Source: Clostridiales bacterium (lineage in GTDB: Bacteria > Bacillota > Clostridia > Oscillospirales > Oscillospiraceae). Taken from it: 33,819 bases of DNA. Position numbers and translations under genes: made by a program. Positions 1-7,281 of this stretch are shown piece by piece (within the stretch, counting starts at the first letter, position 1; each line of letters starts with the position of its first letter). Below the pieces are notes generated by a model, which made no database searches, was not told the DNA's origin, and saw only the letters and a program-made list of their open reading frames with translations. The stretch is taken from assembly GCA_021203325.1 (NCBI GenBank), contig JAJQBL010000029.1, positions 29,895 through 63,713 on the forward strand, in the 5' to 3' direction.

Positions 1-84
1 AACCATACGGTGGGCCTGCGGTCCGACGGCACCGTGGTGGCCGTGGGGAACAATCAGTTCGGTCAGTGCAATGTGACAGGGTAG
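1..84 (+). CDS. RCC1-repeat protein, C-terminal fragment
   Basis: Frame 1 is open from the first base to the TAG at 82-84 and gives 27 residues, including GLRSDGTVVAVGNNQFGQC. This is the pattern of an RCC1 (regulator of chromosome condensation) beta-propeller blade: G-L-x-x-D-G-T-V-x-A-x-G-x-N-x-x-G-Q-x. Bacterial proteins with these repeats are usually large and secreted or surface-associated, but nothing in the fragment shows where this one acts. The start and most of the gene lie outside the window. The gene runs toward the minus-strand operon, and the hairpin at 142-181 lies between them. Confidence 0.75.
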   Translation, partial: NHTVGLRSDGTVVAVGNNQFGQCNVTG

Positions 85-141
85 CAATCCCGCCGCCCGA
101 TGAGACTGTCAGTACGGCATGGGGCACATCTTTTACACAAA

Positions 142-181
142 AAACAGAGGTCAGGCGCATGAAAACGCCTGACCTCTGTTT
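142..181. terminator. Bidirectional intrinsic terminator
   Basis: A perfect 16-bp inverted repeat (AACAGAGGTCAGGCG and its complement, plus one A-T pair) encloses an 8-nt loop. On the minus strand the stem is followed by a T-rich tract (complement of acacaaaaa), so it best ends the operon whose last gene stops at 195. On the plus strand it is followed by TGATTTTCG and could also end the RCC1 gene. Confidence 0.85.
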
Positions 182-194
182 GATTTTCGTTCGT

Positions 195-896
195 TCAGCG
201 GCCTTTGTTGGCCTTGCACAGGGCGTTCCGGGCCTTCAAATCCCTGGAAAGCTGTTTGCACAGATTGCCGGCCCCCGCCGCATCGCCGCCACTGATGGCT
301 GACCCCAGGGAGGAAACCTCTCCGTAAAGCCTGTCCTCCAGCTCTCTCGTGGCCGGGCTGCTGACAAAATCACTGTAGCGTATTTCCTCCGCAAGCCGCT
401 GCAAATCGTCCGCCAGAGCGGTATCCTCCGCCTGGCTGACCAGGGCCGTCGCCTGACCGTAGAACCAGCGCATAAAATCCGTACTGGTTTTAACCTCGGC
501 CTCCTGCTTTTCCACATAGCCCCTGACGCTGTCGGCGCTGATCAGTCCAATCGCCGCGCCGCCGGTCAACAGGATGTACACCACCAGCGGAACCCAGAGG
601 GGCAGCTGAGGAAAGAGGACGGAAAGGGCCACAAAAATCACGGCGCAAACCAGAAGCGCGGAGGCATACCCAAAGCCCACCCTCAAAATGGGCCAGCCGT
701 AGAATTTGCTTTTGGCCGTTCCGGCGTCCTTCAGGGCAATCCGTTCCGCAGCGGCCAGAACCAGCAGGGAGAGGACAAGAAATCCGTCCGACAGCCAGAA
801 AACCTCTGTTTTTTGAAACGGAAGCACAAAGGCGACCAGATTGCAGACAATCAGCACGATTGCCCAGGTGAGAACGTTCTTTTGAGACAGTTTCAT
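195..896 (-). CDS. Membrane protein of unknown function, last gene of the zinc-ribbon/SPFH operon
   Basis: This is a 233-residue protein of no family I recognise. Four hydrophobic segments are visible: about residues 9-27, 38-50, 73-95 and 99-120. A hydrophilic C-terminal half of about 110 residues follows, predicted mostly helical, with repeated acidic/leucine stretches such as LADDLQRLAEEIRY. The basic C-terminus (KANKGR) and the lack of a signal peptide suggest a multi-pass protein with a cytoplasmic tail. The start at 896 has GAAAGGGG upstream. The gene lies 39 bp after the SPFH gene and is followed by the operon terminator, so it is probably co-transcribed and may work with the SPFH scaffold at the membrane. 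That role is inferred from position only. Confidence 0.7.
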   Translation of the reverse strand: MKLSQKNVLTWAIVLIVCNLVAFVLPFQKTEVFWLSDGFLVLSLLVLAAAERIALKDAGTAKSKFYGWPILRVGFGYASALLVCAVIFVALSVLFPQLPLWVPLVVYILLTGGAAIGLISADSVRGYVEKQEAEVKTSTDFMRWFYGQATALVSQAEDTALADDLQRLAEEIRYSDFVSSPATRELEDRLYGEVSSLGSAISGGDAAGAGNLCKQLSRDLKARNALCKANKGR

Positions 897-935
897 ATGA
901 CTTTAGCGCCCCTTTCGTTTCGGTGAAACGCCGGG

Positions 936-2593
936 TCACATCCGGCTCAGCACCTCGTTTACCTTTGCGTTGTACTGCTCCTGAGAGATCAGCCCACAGT
1001 CCAGCAGCTTTTTCATCTTTTGCAGGACGGCCGCCGGGTCGTCGTCGGCAGGCTGTGGGGCAGCGGTTGCGGATGCCCCCGGCGCGGGAGTCCCCGGGAC
1101 GGCGGCGCCCTGGAGGGCGTCTCTGGTCATGTCCACCACGCTGCCCATGGCCCCCAATGCGACACCAAGACCTGCAATGTCCCCAATGGCGTTTCCGCCG
1201 GAGCCGCCGGTGATGCCGTTCTGCATGGCCTCCAGGCCCACCTGCCGGGCGGTCTCCTGCTGATAGCTGTAGCCCTTCATCCGCATTTCCTCCGCTTCGG
1301 CGGCGGCCTTGAGGCGGTATGCCTCCGCCTCAGCCTGTGCGCCGATGATCTGGGCCTGGGCCTTCGTCTGCGCTTCGGTCAGGATGCGGTCTCTGGCGGC
1401 CGCCGCTGTCGCATGGCCGACCTGCTCCCGCTTCACATCCAGGTACTGTTTGGCGTACAGCTCTTTCATCTCCATGTACTGCCTGTGCATGGGGTCAGAC
1501 GGGTCATCCTCCGGGGTGGCAAAGCGCATGATGTAGAATTCCGTCATGGTCAGGCCATATTCCGCCAGGCTCTGATTGATGATGTCCCGCAGGGCGTCCG
1601 AAAGCTCCGCCATATGCTCGTCCAGCTCCAGCACGCTGATGGACTGCTGCCGAATCACTGTGGCCAGATAGCTCTTCACCCGGTTCATCACCAGGGCGCG
1701 GAAGTAGCCTGTCATATTGGTAGGGGCGGAGTGATACCGGTTCTGCTGCCCTGCCCCCTGAGGCGTTTGGAGGGACGTACCCATAATCAAACCGGTGGTG
1801 TTGCCCACCAGCTTCAGCAGGATGCGTTTGGAGTCGGTTGCCCGAATGTTAAACTCCCCGCTGGCGCCAATGCCGACATGAAGCCCGGAAATGGGGTCAA
1901 AGACCCGCGCCTTGGAATCTGTCCCCCATTTGATACCCATCTGGGTGGTCAGGTTGACAAAGTAAACCTCCGCGTGGAAGGGCGTCCGCCCGGCTCCGGT
2001 GGAGAGGGGATACTGTTTCTCCAGTTCGGGCAGGCTCTTTGTCTCCAGAGTGTACTGTCCGGCGGGAAATGTGTCCAGGGCCTGCCCGTCCCGGAAGAAC
2101 ACCGCCTCTTGGTTCTCGTGGACGATCAGCTGGGAACCGGACTGGAAGTTTTCGATGGGATGCTTCCAGGCGAAGGTGTGGTTGTCCCCTTCGTACTGGA
2201 GGATGCTGACGGCCGCCTCGTTGGCATAGCGCTGCTTCGCCAGCTCCCGCTTCACGTCGATTCTGCAATCGCAGATGGGGCAGCTGTAGGAGGCGGTCCC
2301 CTCTGCCGTGCTCAGCTTGACGCCGCATTCCGGGCACTGGAAGCTGACCATCTTCAAACCGGATGCCGGGGCGATCCTGGCCTTGCAGACAGGGCAGCTG
2401 GGATTTTTTTGCTCTGGTCGTAGATGATGGAGTTGCGGCAGGAAGGGCACACAATGGAGGTCATGCGCTCCGCATGAACGTCGATTTTTGCGCCGCAGCG
2501 ACAGGTGATCCTGTTCTGAAACAGCCCCCGCAGCCCGTTATAGGCGGTGACGTAATTGCCGCATTGCGGACATTCTATGGCAAATTTACCCAT
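936..2593 (-). CDS. Zinc-ribbon/SPFH (band 7)/SHOCT protein, interrupted by a -1 frameshift at an A7 run
   Basis: The gene is read from ATG 2593 (GGAGG upstream) for 63 codons. It must then change frame at seven A's (2404-2410) to enter the long ORF ending at 936. The rejoined product is about 552 residues. The N-terminus carries several CxxC zinc knuckles (ECPQCG, CRCG, VCPSC, SCPVC, QCPECG, SCPIC); the break falls between the third and fourth, so neither ORF alone is a sensible protein. An SPFH domain follows, then an Ala/Glu-rich coiled coil (AEAEAYRLKAAAEAEEMRMKG). The last 30 residues are a SHOCT motif (LLDCGLISQEQYNAKVNEVL). This order matches B. subtilis YdjI-like proteins, which act as membrane-associated scaffolds in envelope stress. 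The break may be a sequencing indel, a real mutation, phase variation or slippage. The ORF-track ATG at 2450 is not the true start. Confidence 0.8.
2404..2410 (-). other. A7 homopolymer at the frame junction of the SPFH gene
   Basis: On the coding strand the sequence reads AGC AAA AAA ATC in the upstream frame. Moving back one base, or adding one A, gives AAA AAA AAT CCC AGC TGC, which restores the cysteine-rich frame (K-K-N-P-S-C-P-V-C). The tract is therefore the exact junction of the two frames. Confidence 0.85.
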
Positions 2594-2645
2594 AAACCAT
2601 TTTCCTCCATAACGATAGTCCCCGCTGTGAGACGGAACGGCGCCG

Positions 2646-4052
2646 TCAGGATGCCGGGGCAATGATGCCGCTTCTGAGTTTCACTTCCAATATTTTCAGC
2701 ACGCTTTCCTGAATCCGTTCCTCGGAAATGGTGCCATCCTCCACTGCCGACAAAATGCCCTGCACCGCGCCGGTCAGGCTGGACGGCTCCAGAATCACGT
2801 CCACGCCGGCCTGCACAGCCAACACCGCCGCCTGGGCGGAGGTGTACCGGTCGGCGATGGCGCTCATCACCATGGAATCGGTGATGATCAGGCCCTGGAA
2901 GTTCAGCTCGTCCCGGAGGATACCGATCATTGTGGCGGACAGGCTGGCCGGGGTATCGTCCCCGGTCACCTCCGGAACGGAGATGTGGCCCATCATCACA
3001 AAGTCCGCACCGGCGTCAATGCCCGCCTGGAAGGGCAGAAACTCCACGCTCCGCAGTTCCTGGAGGGTTTTCAGCAGCTCGGTATAACCGTAATGGCTGT
3101 CGGTGTCGGTATCCCCGTGGCCTGGGAAGTGTTTCAGCGTGCAGAGCATTCCGCTATCCCGGAATCCCTGCACAGCTGAGGCCACCATTTCAGCCACTAG
3201 CTCCGGGTCGGAGCCGAAGGCCCGATCCCCAATGACGGTGTTGTTGGGGTTGGAGTTGACGTCCGCCACCGGCGCGAAGTCCAGGTTGAAGCCGAACTGC
3301 GCGATCTCGGTGCCGATGGTGCTGCCCACCTCGTAAGCCTTGCTGACATCCCCCGTGCTGCCGATGGTGGACATACTGGAGAAGGAGGTGGTGCCCATGG
3401 CGCTGTTGCTGCCGATACGGGCCACCCGGCCGCCTTCCTCATCCACTGCGATGAACAGGCCGATCTCCGAATAGGACTGGGTGTTGGAGATCATGGTGGT
3501 GCACTGTTCCGGCGTGAGGATGTTGGCGGCGAAGTAGACCAGCCCGCCGACAGGATGGGCCTGGAGCGCCGCCTTTGTCGTGGCCCCCGCCTGGGTGACG
3601 GCGGAGGCTCCGGTCAGCGTTTCCGGCGTGACGATAAACATCTGGTAGACCTGTTCCTCCAGCGTCATGGACGCCAGAATTTCCCGGGCCCGGGCCGTAA
3701 TGGCGGCGTCCGAATCGGTCTCTGTTTCCTCCGGCTCGGCGGCGCTTTCCGCTTCCGCGGAGCCGGAAGCGCCTTCCGCCTCCGTGGAACCGGCGGAGCC
3801 GTCCGCCTCCTGTTCGCCTTCCGTGTCGTCCGACTGCTCCGCAGCCGCCTGGGACGCCTCGGTGCCGGGTTCGGACGCCAACCCCTCAGATGCCTGCGTC
3901 AGGCTGGAGGAAGAGGCGCTGCCGGAGGACGGGGCGGTGGAACACGCCGTCAGCCACAACCCCAGCAGAGCCACAAGAGCCAGCATGACCAGCGGCCAGC
4001 GGACAGGGCCAGGTCTGCGGGAGGGGTTCCCCTGCGGATGTTGCCCTTTCAT
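2646..4052 (-). CDS. GH3 beta-N-acetylhexosaminidase (NagZ-like) lipoprotein
   Basis: This 468-residue protein has a lipoprotein signal with lipobox LTAC (Cys37), then about 75 residues of Ser/Ala/Glu-rich linker, then a glycoside hydrolase family 3 domain from about residue 118. NagZ signatures are present: AVDEEGGRV near 203, KHFPGHG at 307-313 followed by the Asp-Ser-His motif (D318, H320), and LIITDS with the expected nucleophile Asp392. Family members remove N-acetylglucosamine from muropeptides or other beta-glycosides. Here the enzyme should sit on the outer face of the membrane, as in Gram-positive NagZ/YbbD. Its ATG overlaps the TGA of the lectin-like gene (ATGA), so the two are translationally coupled. 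Membership in a zinc-ribbon/SPFH operon suggests a role in cell-wall turnover or sensing. The exact substrate is not shown by the sequence. Confidence 0.88.
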   Translation of the reverse strand: MKGQHPQGNPSRRPGPVRWPLVMLALVALLGLWLTACSTAPSSGSASSSSLTQASEGLASEPGTEASQAAAEQSDDTEGEQEADGSAGSTEAEGASGSAEAESAAEPEETETDSDAAITARAREILASMTLEEQVYQMFIVTPETLTGASAVTQAGATTKAALQAHPVGGLVYFAANILTPEQCTTMISNTQSYSEIGLFIAVDEEGGRVARIGSNSAMGTTSFSSMSTIGSTGDVSKAYEVGSTIGTEIAQFGFNLDFAPVADVNSNPNNTVIGDRAFGSDPELVAEMVASAVQGFRDSGMLCTLKHFPGHGDTDTDSHYGYTELLKTLQELRSVEFLPFQAGIDAGADFVMMGHISVPEVTGDDTPASLSATMIGILRDELNFQGLIITDSMVMSAIADRYTSAQAAVLAVQAGVDVILEPSSLTGAVQGILSAVEDGTISEERIQESVLKILEVKLRSGIIAPAS

Positions 4053-5140
4053 TCCGTGTACCCGTCGTCAAACTCAATGACATAGCCGACCTTCCCGCTG
4101 ACGGAGGGGAAGTCCTCCACCAGGTTATCCCGCTGGTCGTTGAAGGTCCAGCCGATGTCCTCTCCGCCATAGGCGGCGCACCACAGGCAGAGGCAGGATT
4201 CCGGCGTGCCGTCGGTATCCGCCAGGCTGGGCTCCCCAGGATACCAGGCATCGAAGCTCCAGCTCTCTCCGGTGATCCAGCAGCCGTCCTCGCCCCATGT
4301 CATTTCGTCTGTGGACAGCACCGCGCCCAGCCAGAGGTATTTCAGGCCGCTTTCCTCGGCCAGGGCACAGATGACGTCATATTCCTCCTCTGAGGTGATG
4401 GTCGCCAGATGGCCACCCGCGTCAGCCGCCGCTTCGCAGGCCTCGGACCAGGACAGGTCAGAGGCGACGATTTCGTACCGGCGCTCAGAGACGGGGACCT
4501 CGATCACTTCCTCCTCCGCTTCGGACTCCGCTTCCGGTTCCACCGACGATTCAGAGGACAGGTCGTCGTCCTCCTCCGGTTCGGCGTCCCCTTCGCTTTG
4601 GGCGGCGTCCTCCGGTTCGGCGGCGCTGTCAGAGGCGTCCGCACCGCCGTCCGCCGGGGCCTCGCTCTGGCTGGATGTCTCGCCGGCGGGGAGGGAGAGC
4701 CCGTCTGACCCATTACTGGAGGAGGAGCCGGAGAAGAACCAGCCCTGCCACATGCCGACGCCCACCACAATGCCAACCAGCAGCAGCACGAACAGCACCG
4801 CCCCCAGAATAACGGGGAGCCGGGATTGCTTCTTTGGCTGCGTTGGCTGCGGCTGCGTTTGCTGCGTTTGCCGCGCCGGCTCCGGAGGACGGACGCGCTC
4901 CGCTGGTGCAGGAGGAACCTGTCTCGGCGGCACCGGAGGCACCACCGGCGGCGTCGCCGTTATCGCCACAGGAAGATCCTGTAACAGCTCCGGCGGCAAT
5001 GCCGTCCCGTCAAAGGCGCAGAATCTGGCGCTGGTCCTCAGTACGCGGTTGCAGGACGGGCACCGGGCAATTTTATGGCCGCAGGACCCGCAGAATTGCG
5101 CTTCATCTTTTGTCGTTTTTCCACAATAAGGGCAAATCAT
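4049..5140 (-). CDS. Zinc-ribbon, single-pass membrane protein with C-type-lectin-like ectodomain
   Basis: I chose ATG 5140 (AAGGGG upstream) over the ORF-track start at 5182, because the zinc ribbon begins MICPYCG. The 363-residue product opens with CPYC and CGSC plus CPSC and a later cysteine, forming a double zinc ribbon. A Pro/Gln-rich linker leads to one transmembrane helix at about residues 108-131 (VILGAVLFVLLLVGIVVGVG). Then come about 85 Ser/Asp/Glu-rich residues. From about 220 there is a C-type lectin fold, with SWSEACEAAADAGGHLATI, YLWLGA, W-x-x-G and WTFNDQRDN; the last matches the WND core. The topology should place the ribbon in the cytoplasm and the lectin-like domain outside, suited to sensing or binding a wall ligand. 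Calcium/sugar ligands are not clearly conserved, so binding sugar is unproven. Confidence 0.82.
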   Translation of the reverse strand: MICPYCGKTTKDEAQFCGSCGHKIARCPSCNRVLRTSARFCAFDGTALPPELLQDLPVAITATPPVVPPVPPRQVPPAPAERVRPPEPARQTQQTQPQPTQPKKQSRLPVILGAVLFVLLLVGIVVGVGMWQGWFFSGSSSSNGSDGLSLPAGETSSQSEAPADGGADASDSAAEPEDAAQSEGDAEPEEDDDLSSESSVEPEAESEAEEEVIEVPVSERRYEIVASDLSWSEACEAAADAGGHLATITSEEEYDVICALAEESGLKYLWLGAVLSTDEMTWGEDGCWITGESWSFDAWYPGEPSLADTDGTPESCLCLWCAAYGGEDIGWTFNDQRDNLVEDFPSVSGKVGYVIEFDDGYTE

Positions 5141-5183
5141 ACCTTGTTCCCCTTCTTTTTGAGAGCGGTTTGCCTGGCCCACG

Positions 5184-5214
5184 CTGCCCTATGCCGCTGT
5201 GCGGCATAGGGCAG
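5184..5214. repeat. Perfect 14-bp hairpin between operon genes
   Basis: CTGCCCTATGCCGC is followed after 3 nt by its exact complement. Neither strand has a T-run after the stem, so it is not a classical intrinsic terminator. It lies in the gap between the SYTPG-repeat gene (ends 5243) and the lectin-like gene (starts 5140). It could be an RNA-processing or stability hairpin, or a copy of a dispersed palindromic repeat. Confidence 0.7.
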
Positions 5215-5242
5215 TGAAAAGCACAGACCTGGATTGATGCAA

Positions 5243-6389
5243 TCAGCCGTTCTTTTTCTCCCGAATCAGGCTCCGCATGGCGGCGAACTGGCTGTTGCCC
5301 ACCGAGGAACCCACCTCGCTGTTTACGCTGCACCGGAAGTTGCAGCCGCCCAGAAACAGGGTAAACTCATTGGTGATCCGGTTTTCGTAGCGGCGTTTCC
5401 GAACGTTCAACACCTTGTACAGGGACTCACTGAGGCGAACGCCCTCGATATCCTCATAGAAGCATTCTGCAGTATACTCGTCGTAAACCAGGCCGGTGGA
5501 GATGTCCACATCGCCGGAATACATCAGCACCTGGTTCTCCGTAAAGGCGTAGACGGTGACCTCCTGAAGGATAGAGCGAATCCTTCCGTTGGAACCGATC
5601 TTGCGCTTGGGAATCGGGTCAAGTTCCGTCCCCTTACGCTTGCCGAAAAACAGATTACGCAGGGTTGTGAACGCTCTACTCAGGATTGAGAGCTTGTCGA
5701 GTTGCTTCGTCTGCTTTGCACCCTCTCCTCTGGCATCAGCAAAGCTTTCATCCGGCGACCGGCCGAAGCCAACCAACACCAGCGGCTCGATCAGGCTCAT
5801 CTGCTCCTGCACCAGGTTCAGCTTTTCCAGCCCGCGCTTGCGCATGGTGGCCCTTTGCTGCTCCCAGGCGGCATCCACTTCATCCTCATGAGGGAAGCCG
5901 ATGAAATGAGACCAGATATAAATCACAGGAATCGCAAGCAGACCAACAACGATCAACATAAGCCCGATAGCATGAATAGCGTCACTCTTGGCTCTGACAA
6001 ATATCAAAAAACCAATCAGCATCACGACGTAAGGCCATTTGTACTTACGGCCAAAGAAATATTCCCGGATATGGTCGGTATTCACACCGGACTTCTGGCC
6101 GCCGGAGCCGCCGGAGTTCCCGGTGCTGCCGGGGATGTAAGCGCCGGAGCCGCCGGGGGTATAGGAGCCGGAGCTGCCGGGGGTGTAGGAGCCGGAGCCG
6201 CCGGGCGTGTAGGAGCCGGAGTTACCGGGGGTGTAGGAGCCGGAGCCGCCGGGCGTGTAGGAGTTAGAGCTTCCGGGGGTGTAGCTCCCCCCCGGTCTGA
6301 GCCGGGGCCTCTTCGGGCACCGGGGTTTCGCAGACAACGCAGAACTTGGCGTCCTTTTCCAGGGTAGCGCCGCAGTTGGGACAATTCAT
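5243..6389 (-). CDS. Zinc-ribbon membrane protein with SYTPG octapeptide repeats, interrupted at a G7 run
   Basis: ATG 6389 (GGAGG upstream) starts a zinc ribbon (MNCPNCGATLEKDAKFCVVC) that runs into a stop 15 codons after Gln31 in its own frame. Removing one G from the seven at 6287-6293 joins it to the long ORF, giving about 381 residues. Next come seven 8-residue repeats (SYTPGxxx), a Gly/Ser linker, two hydrophobic segments (PYVVMLIGFLIFV and AIGLMLIVVGLLAIPVIYI) and a C-terminal cytosolic region of about 240 residues. That region has a mixed alpha/beta pattern, including VTVYAFTENQVLMYSGDVDI. I do not recognise the C-terminal domain. The ORF-track start at 6337 lies in the wrong frame for the ribbon. 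As with the SPFH gene, the break follows the zinc-ribbon N-terminus. It may be an assembly error, a mutation or phase variation. Confidence 0.72.
6119..6286 (-). repeat. Seven 24-bp tandem repeats coding for SYTPGxxG
   Basis: The coding strand carries seven in-frame copies of a 24-bp unit: SYTPGSSN, SYTPGGSG, SYTPGNSG, SYTPGGSG, SYTPGSSG, SYTPGGSG and AYIPGSTG. The alternation of the variable half (GGSG every second copy) suggests growth by a 48-bp doublet. Copy number could vary between strains without breaking the frame. Confidence 0.9.
6287..6293 (-). other. G7 homopolymer at the frame junction of the SYTPG-repeat gene
   Basis: The coding strand reads ACC GGG GGG GAG CTA and reaches TAA soon after. 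With six G's it would read ACC GGG GGG AGC TAC ACC CCC, joining the zinc ribbon to the SYTPG repeats. The tract is the exact frame junction. Confidence 0.85.
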
Positions 6390-6508
6390 GATGTTTCCTC
6401 CATCTCTTCTTTTATTTCAAAAAGGCCGGGCCGCCGCATTCCGCCGCTGAAACGAAGCCTTTCTGACAAGGTTATGCCGCCCGTTCCTCAGGCGGTGCCG
6501 ACGCAGGG

Positions 6509-7102
6509 TTACAGACAGGCCGGTTTCTGGGTGCCCAGCGTTGCATAGAGCTGCGTTACCTCACGGGTGGTAAGCCCCGCACGCAGCGCCGATTGCAGTT
6601 CTTCCTGATAGGTGGGAGAGGTGCGCAGATGCTTGTTGAAATAAAAGTCATATTTTACATACGAAAGAAAATAATAGTAAATGCCCTTTCGCTGAATCAT
6701 CAGCGCCGCATGGACGTATTCCTCAATTTTGAGGATGGCCGCCCGCCCGGCCAGGAAGGGCCGCTTTCCGTGCAGCAGGGCCACCGCCGCATAGAAGTAG
6801 AGGTCCGCGTTGTTCATGTCGTCCGCCATGGCCCGCTCGAAGGATTTTTCGGCCTGGCTATGCAGGCCCAGCCGCAGGTAGCACATGGCGGCGGAGAGGT
6901 TCACCCTGCCGTTATTCGGCCGCGCCTCCAGGGGCACACGATAGAAATCCGCATAAGCATGGGCCTTTTCATCTGGCATATTGAAAAACGTATCGTAGTT
7001 GGTGATATACAGCTTTGTGCCGCAGAATTCACAAACGGGGTTGTCAATATCAATCGGCGCACCGCAGTTGGGGCATTTGGTGGAGACTGCCTGATATGGC
7101 AT
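6509..7102 (-). CDS. Zinc-ribbon protein with TPR-like helical repeats, first gene of the operon
   Basis: The start at 7102 is set by GGAGGG nine bases upstream and by the short leader from the promoter at 7154-7182; the ORF-track start at 7162 would lie in the promoter. The 197-residue protein begins with a zinc ribbon (CPNCGAPIDIDNPVCEFCG, residues 10-28). A helical region follows, with TPR-like periodicity around residues 65-115 (AAMCYLRLGLHSQAEKSFERAM, then DLYFYAAVALLHG). The C-terminal part is aromatic-rich (YYYFLSYVKYDFYF). No transmembrane segment is clear, so it is probably a cytoplasmic adaptor. It shares the zinc-ribbon theme with three later genes of the operon. The specific function is unknown. 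Confidence 0.78.
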   Translation of the reverse strand: MPYQAVSTKCPNCGAPIDIDNPVCEFCGTKLYITNYDTFFNMPDEKAHAYADFYRVPLEARPNNGRVNLSAAMCYLRLGLHSQAEKSFERAMADDMNNADLYFYAAVALLHGKRPFLAGRAAILKIEEYVHAALMIQRKGIYYYFLSYVKYDFYFNKHLRTSPTYQEELQSALRAGLTTREVTQLYATLGTQKPACL

Positions 7103-7153
7103 AGAAAACCCTCCTTCGACGCATAGCGACAAAATCATTCCAATTATGTTAAT

Positions 7154-7182
7154 ATTATACAAGGTTGAACAGTATGTGTCAA
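7154..7182 (-). promoter_or_regulatory. Perfect sigma-A promoter of the zinc-ribbon/SPFH operon
   Basis: On the minus strand the -35 box is TTGACA (7177-7182) and the -10 box is TATAAT (7154-7159), separated by 17 bp. Both are exact consensus. Transcription should begin near 7147, leaving a leader of about 45 nt before ATG 7102. No clear operator overlaps it, so strong constitutive expression is possible. Confidence 0.92.
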
Positions 7183-7204
7183 GAACGAATAGACAAAAAT
7201 AGAC

Positions 7205-7244
7205 AACAGCGCACAGGGGCAGACATTTGCTCCTGTGCGCTGTT
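7205..7244 (-). terminator. Intrinsic terminator of the luxS-mtnN-add operon
   Basis: A 16-bp stem (AACAGCGCACAGGGGC with one G-U pair) has an 8-nt loop. On the minus strand it is followed by GTCTATTTTTGTC. It lies downstream of the flavoprotein gene ending at 7282 and directly upstream of the next promoter, which it insulates. Confidence 0.85.
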
Positions 7245-7281
7245 TGGGGTGAAAAAATTCGTTGTCCGCAGCTGCGGGGGT

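Noticed and set aside
1020-2423. 467-aa plus-strand ORF opposite the SPFH gene
   Set aside because: It is a shadow of a gene with clear zinc-knuckle, SPFH and SHOCT motifs on the minus strand.
6119-6286. CRISPR-like repeats
   Set aside because: The 24-bp units are directly adjacent, in frame and code for octapeptides; there are no spacers.
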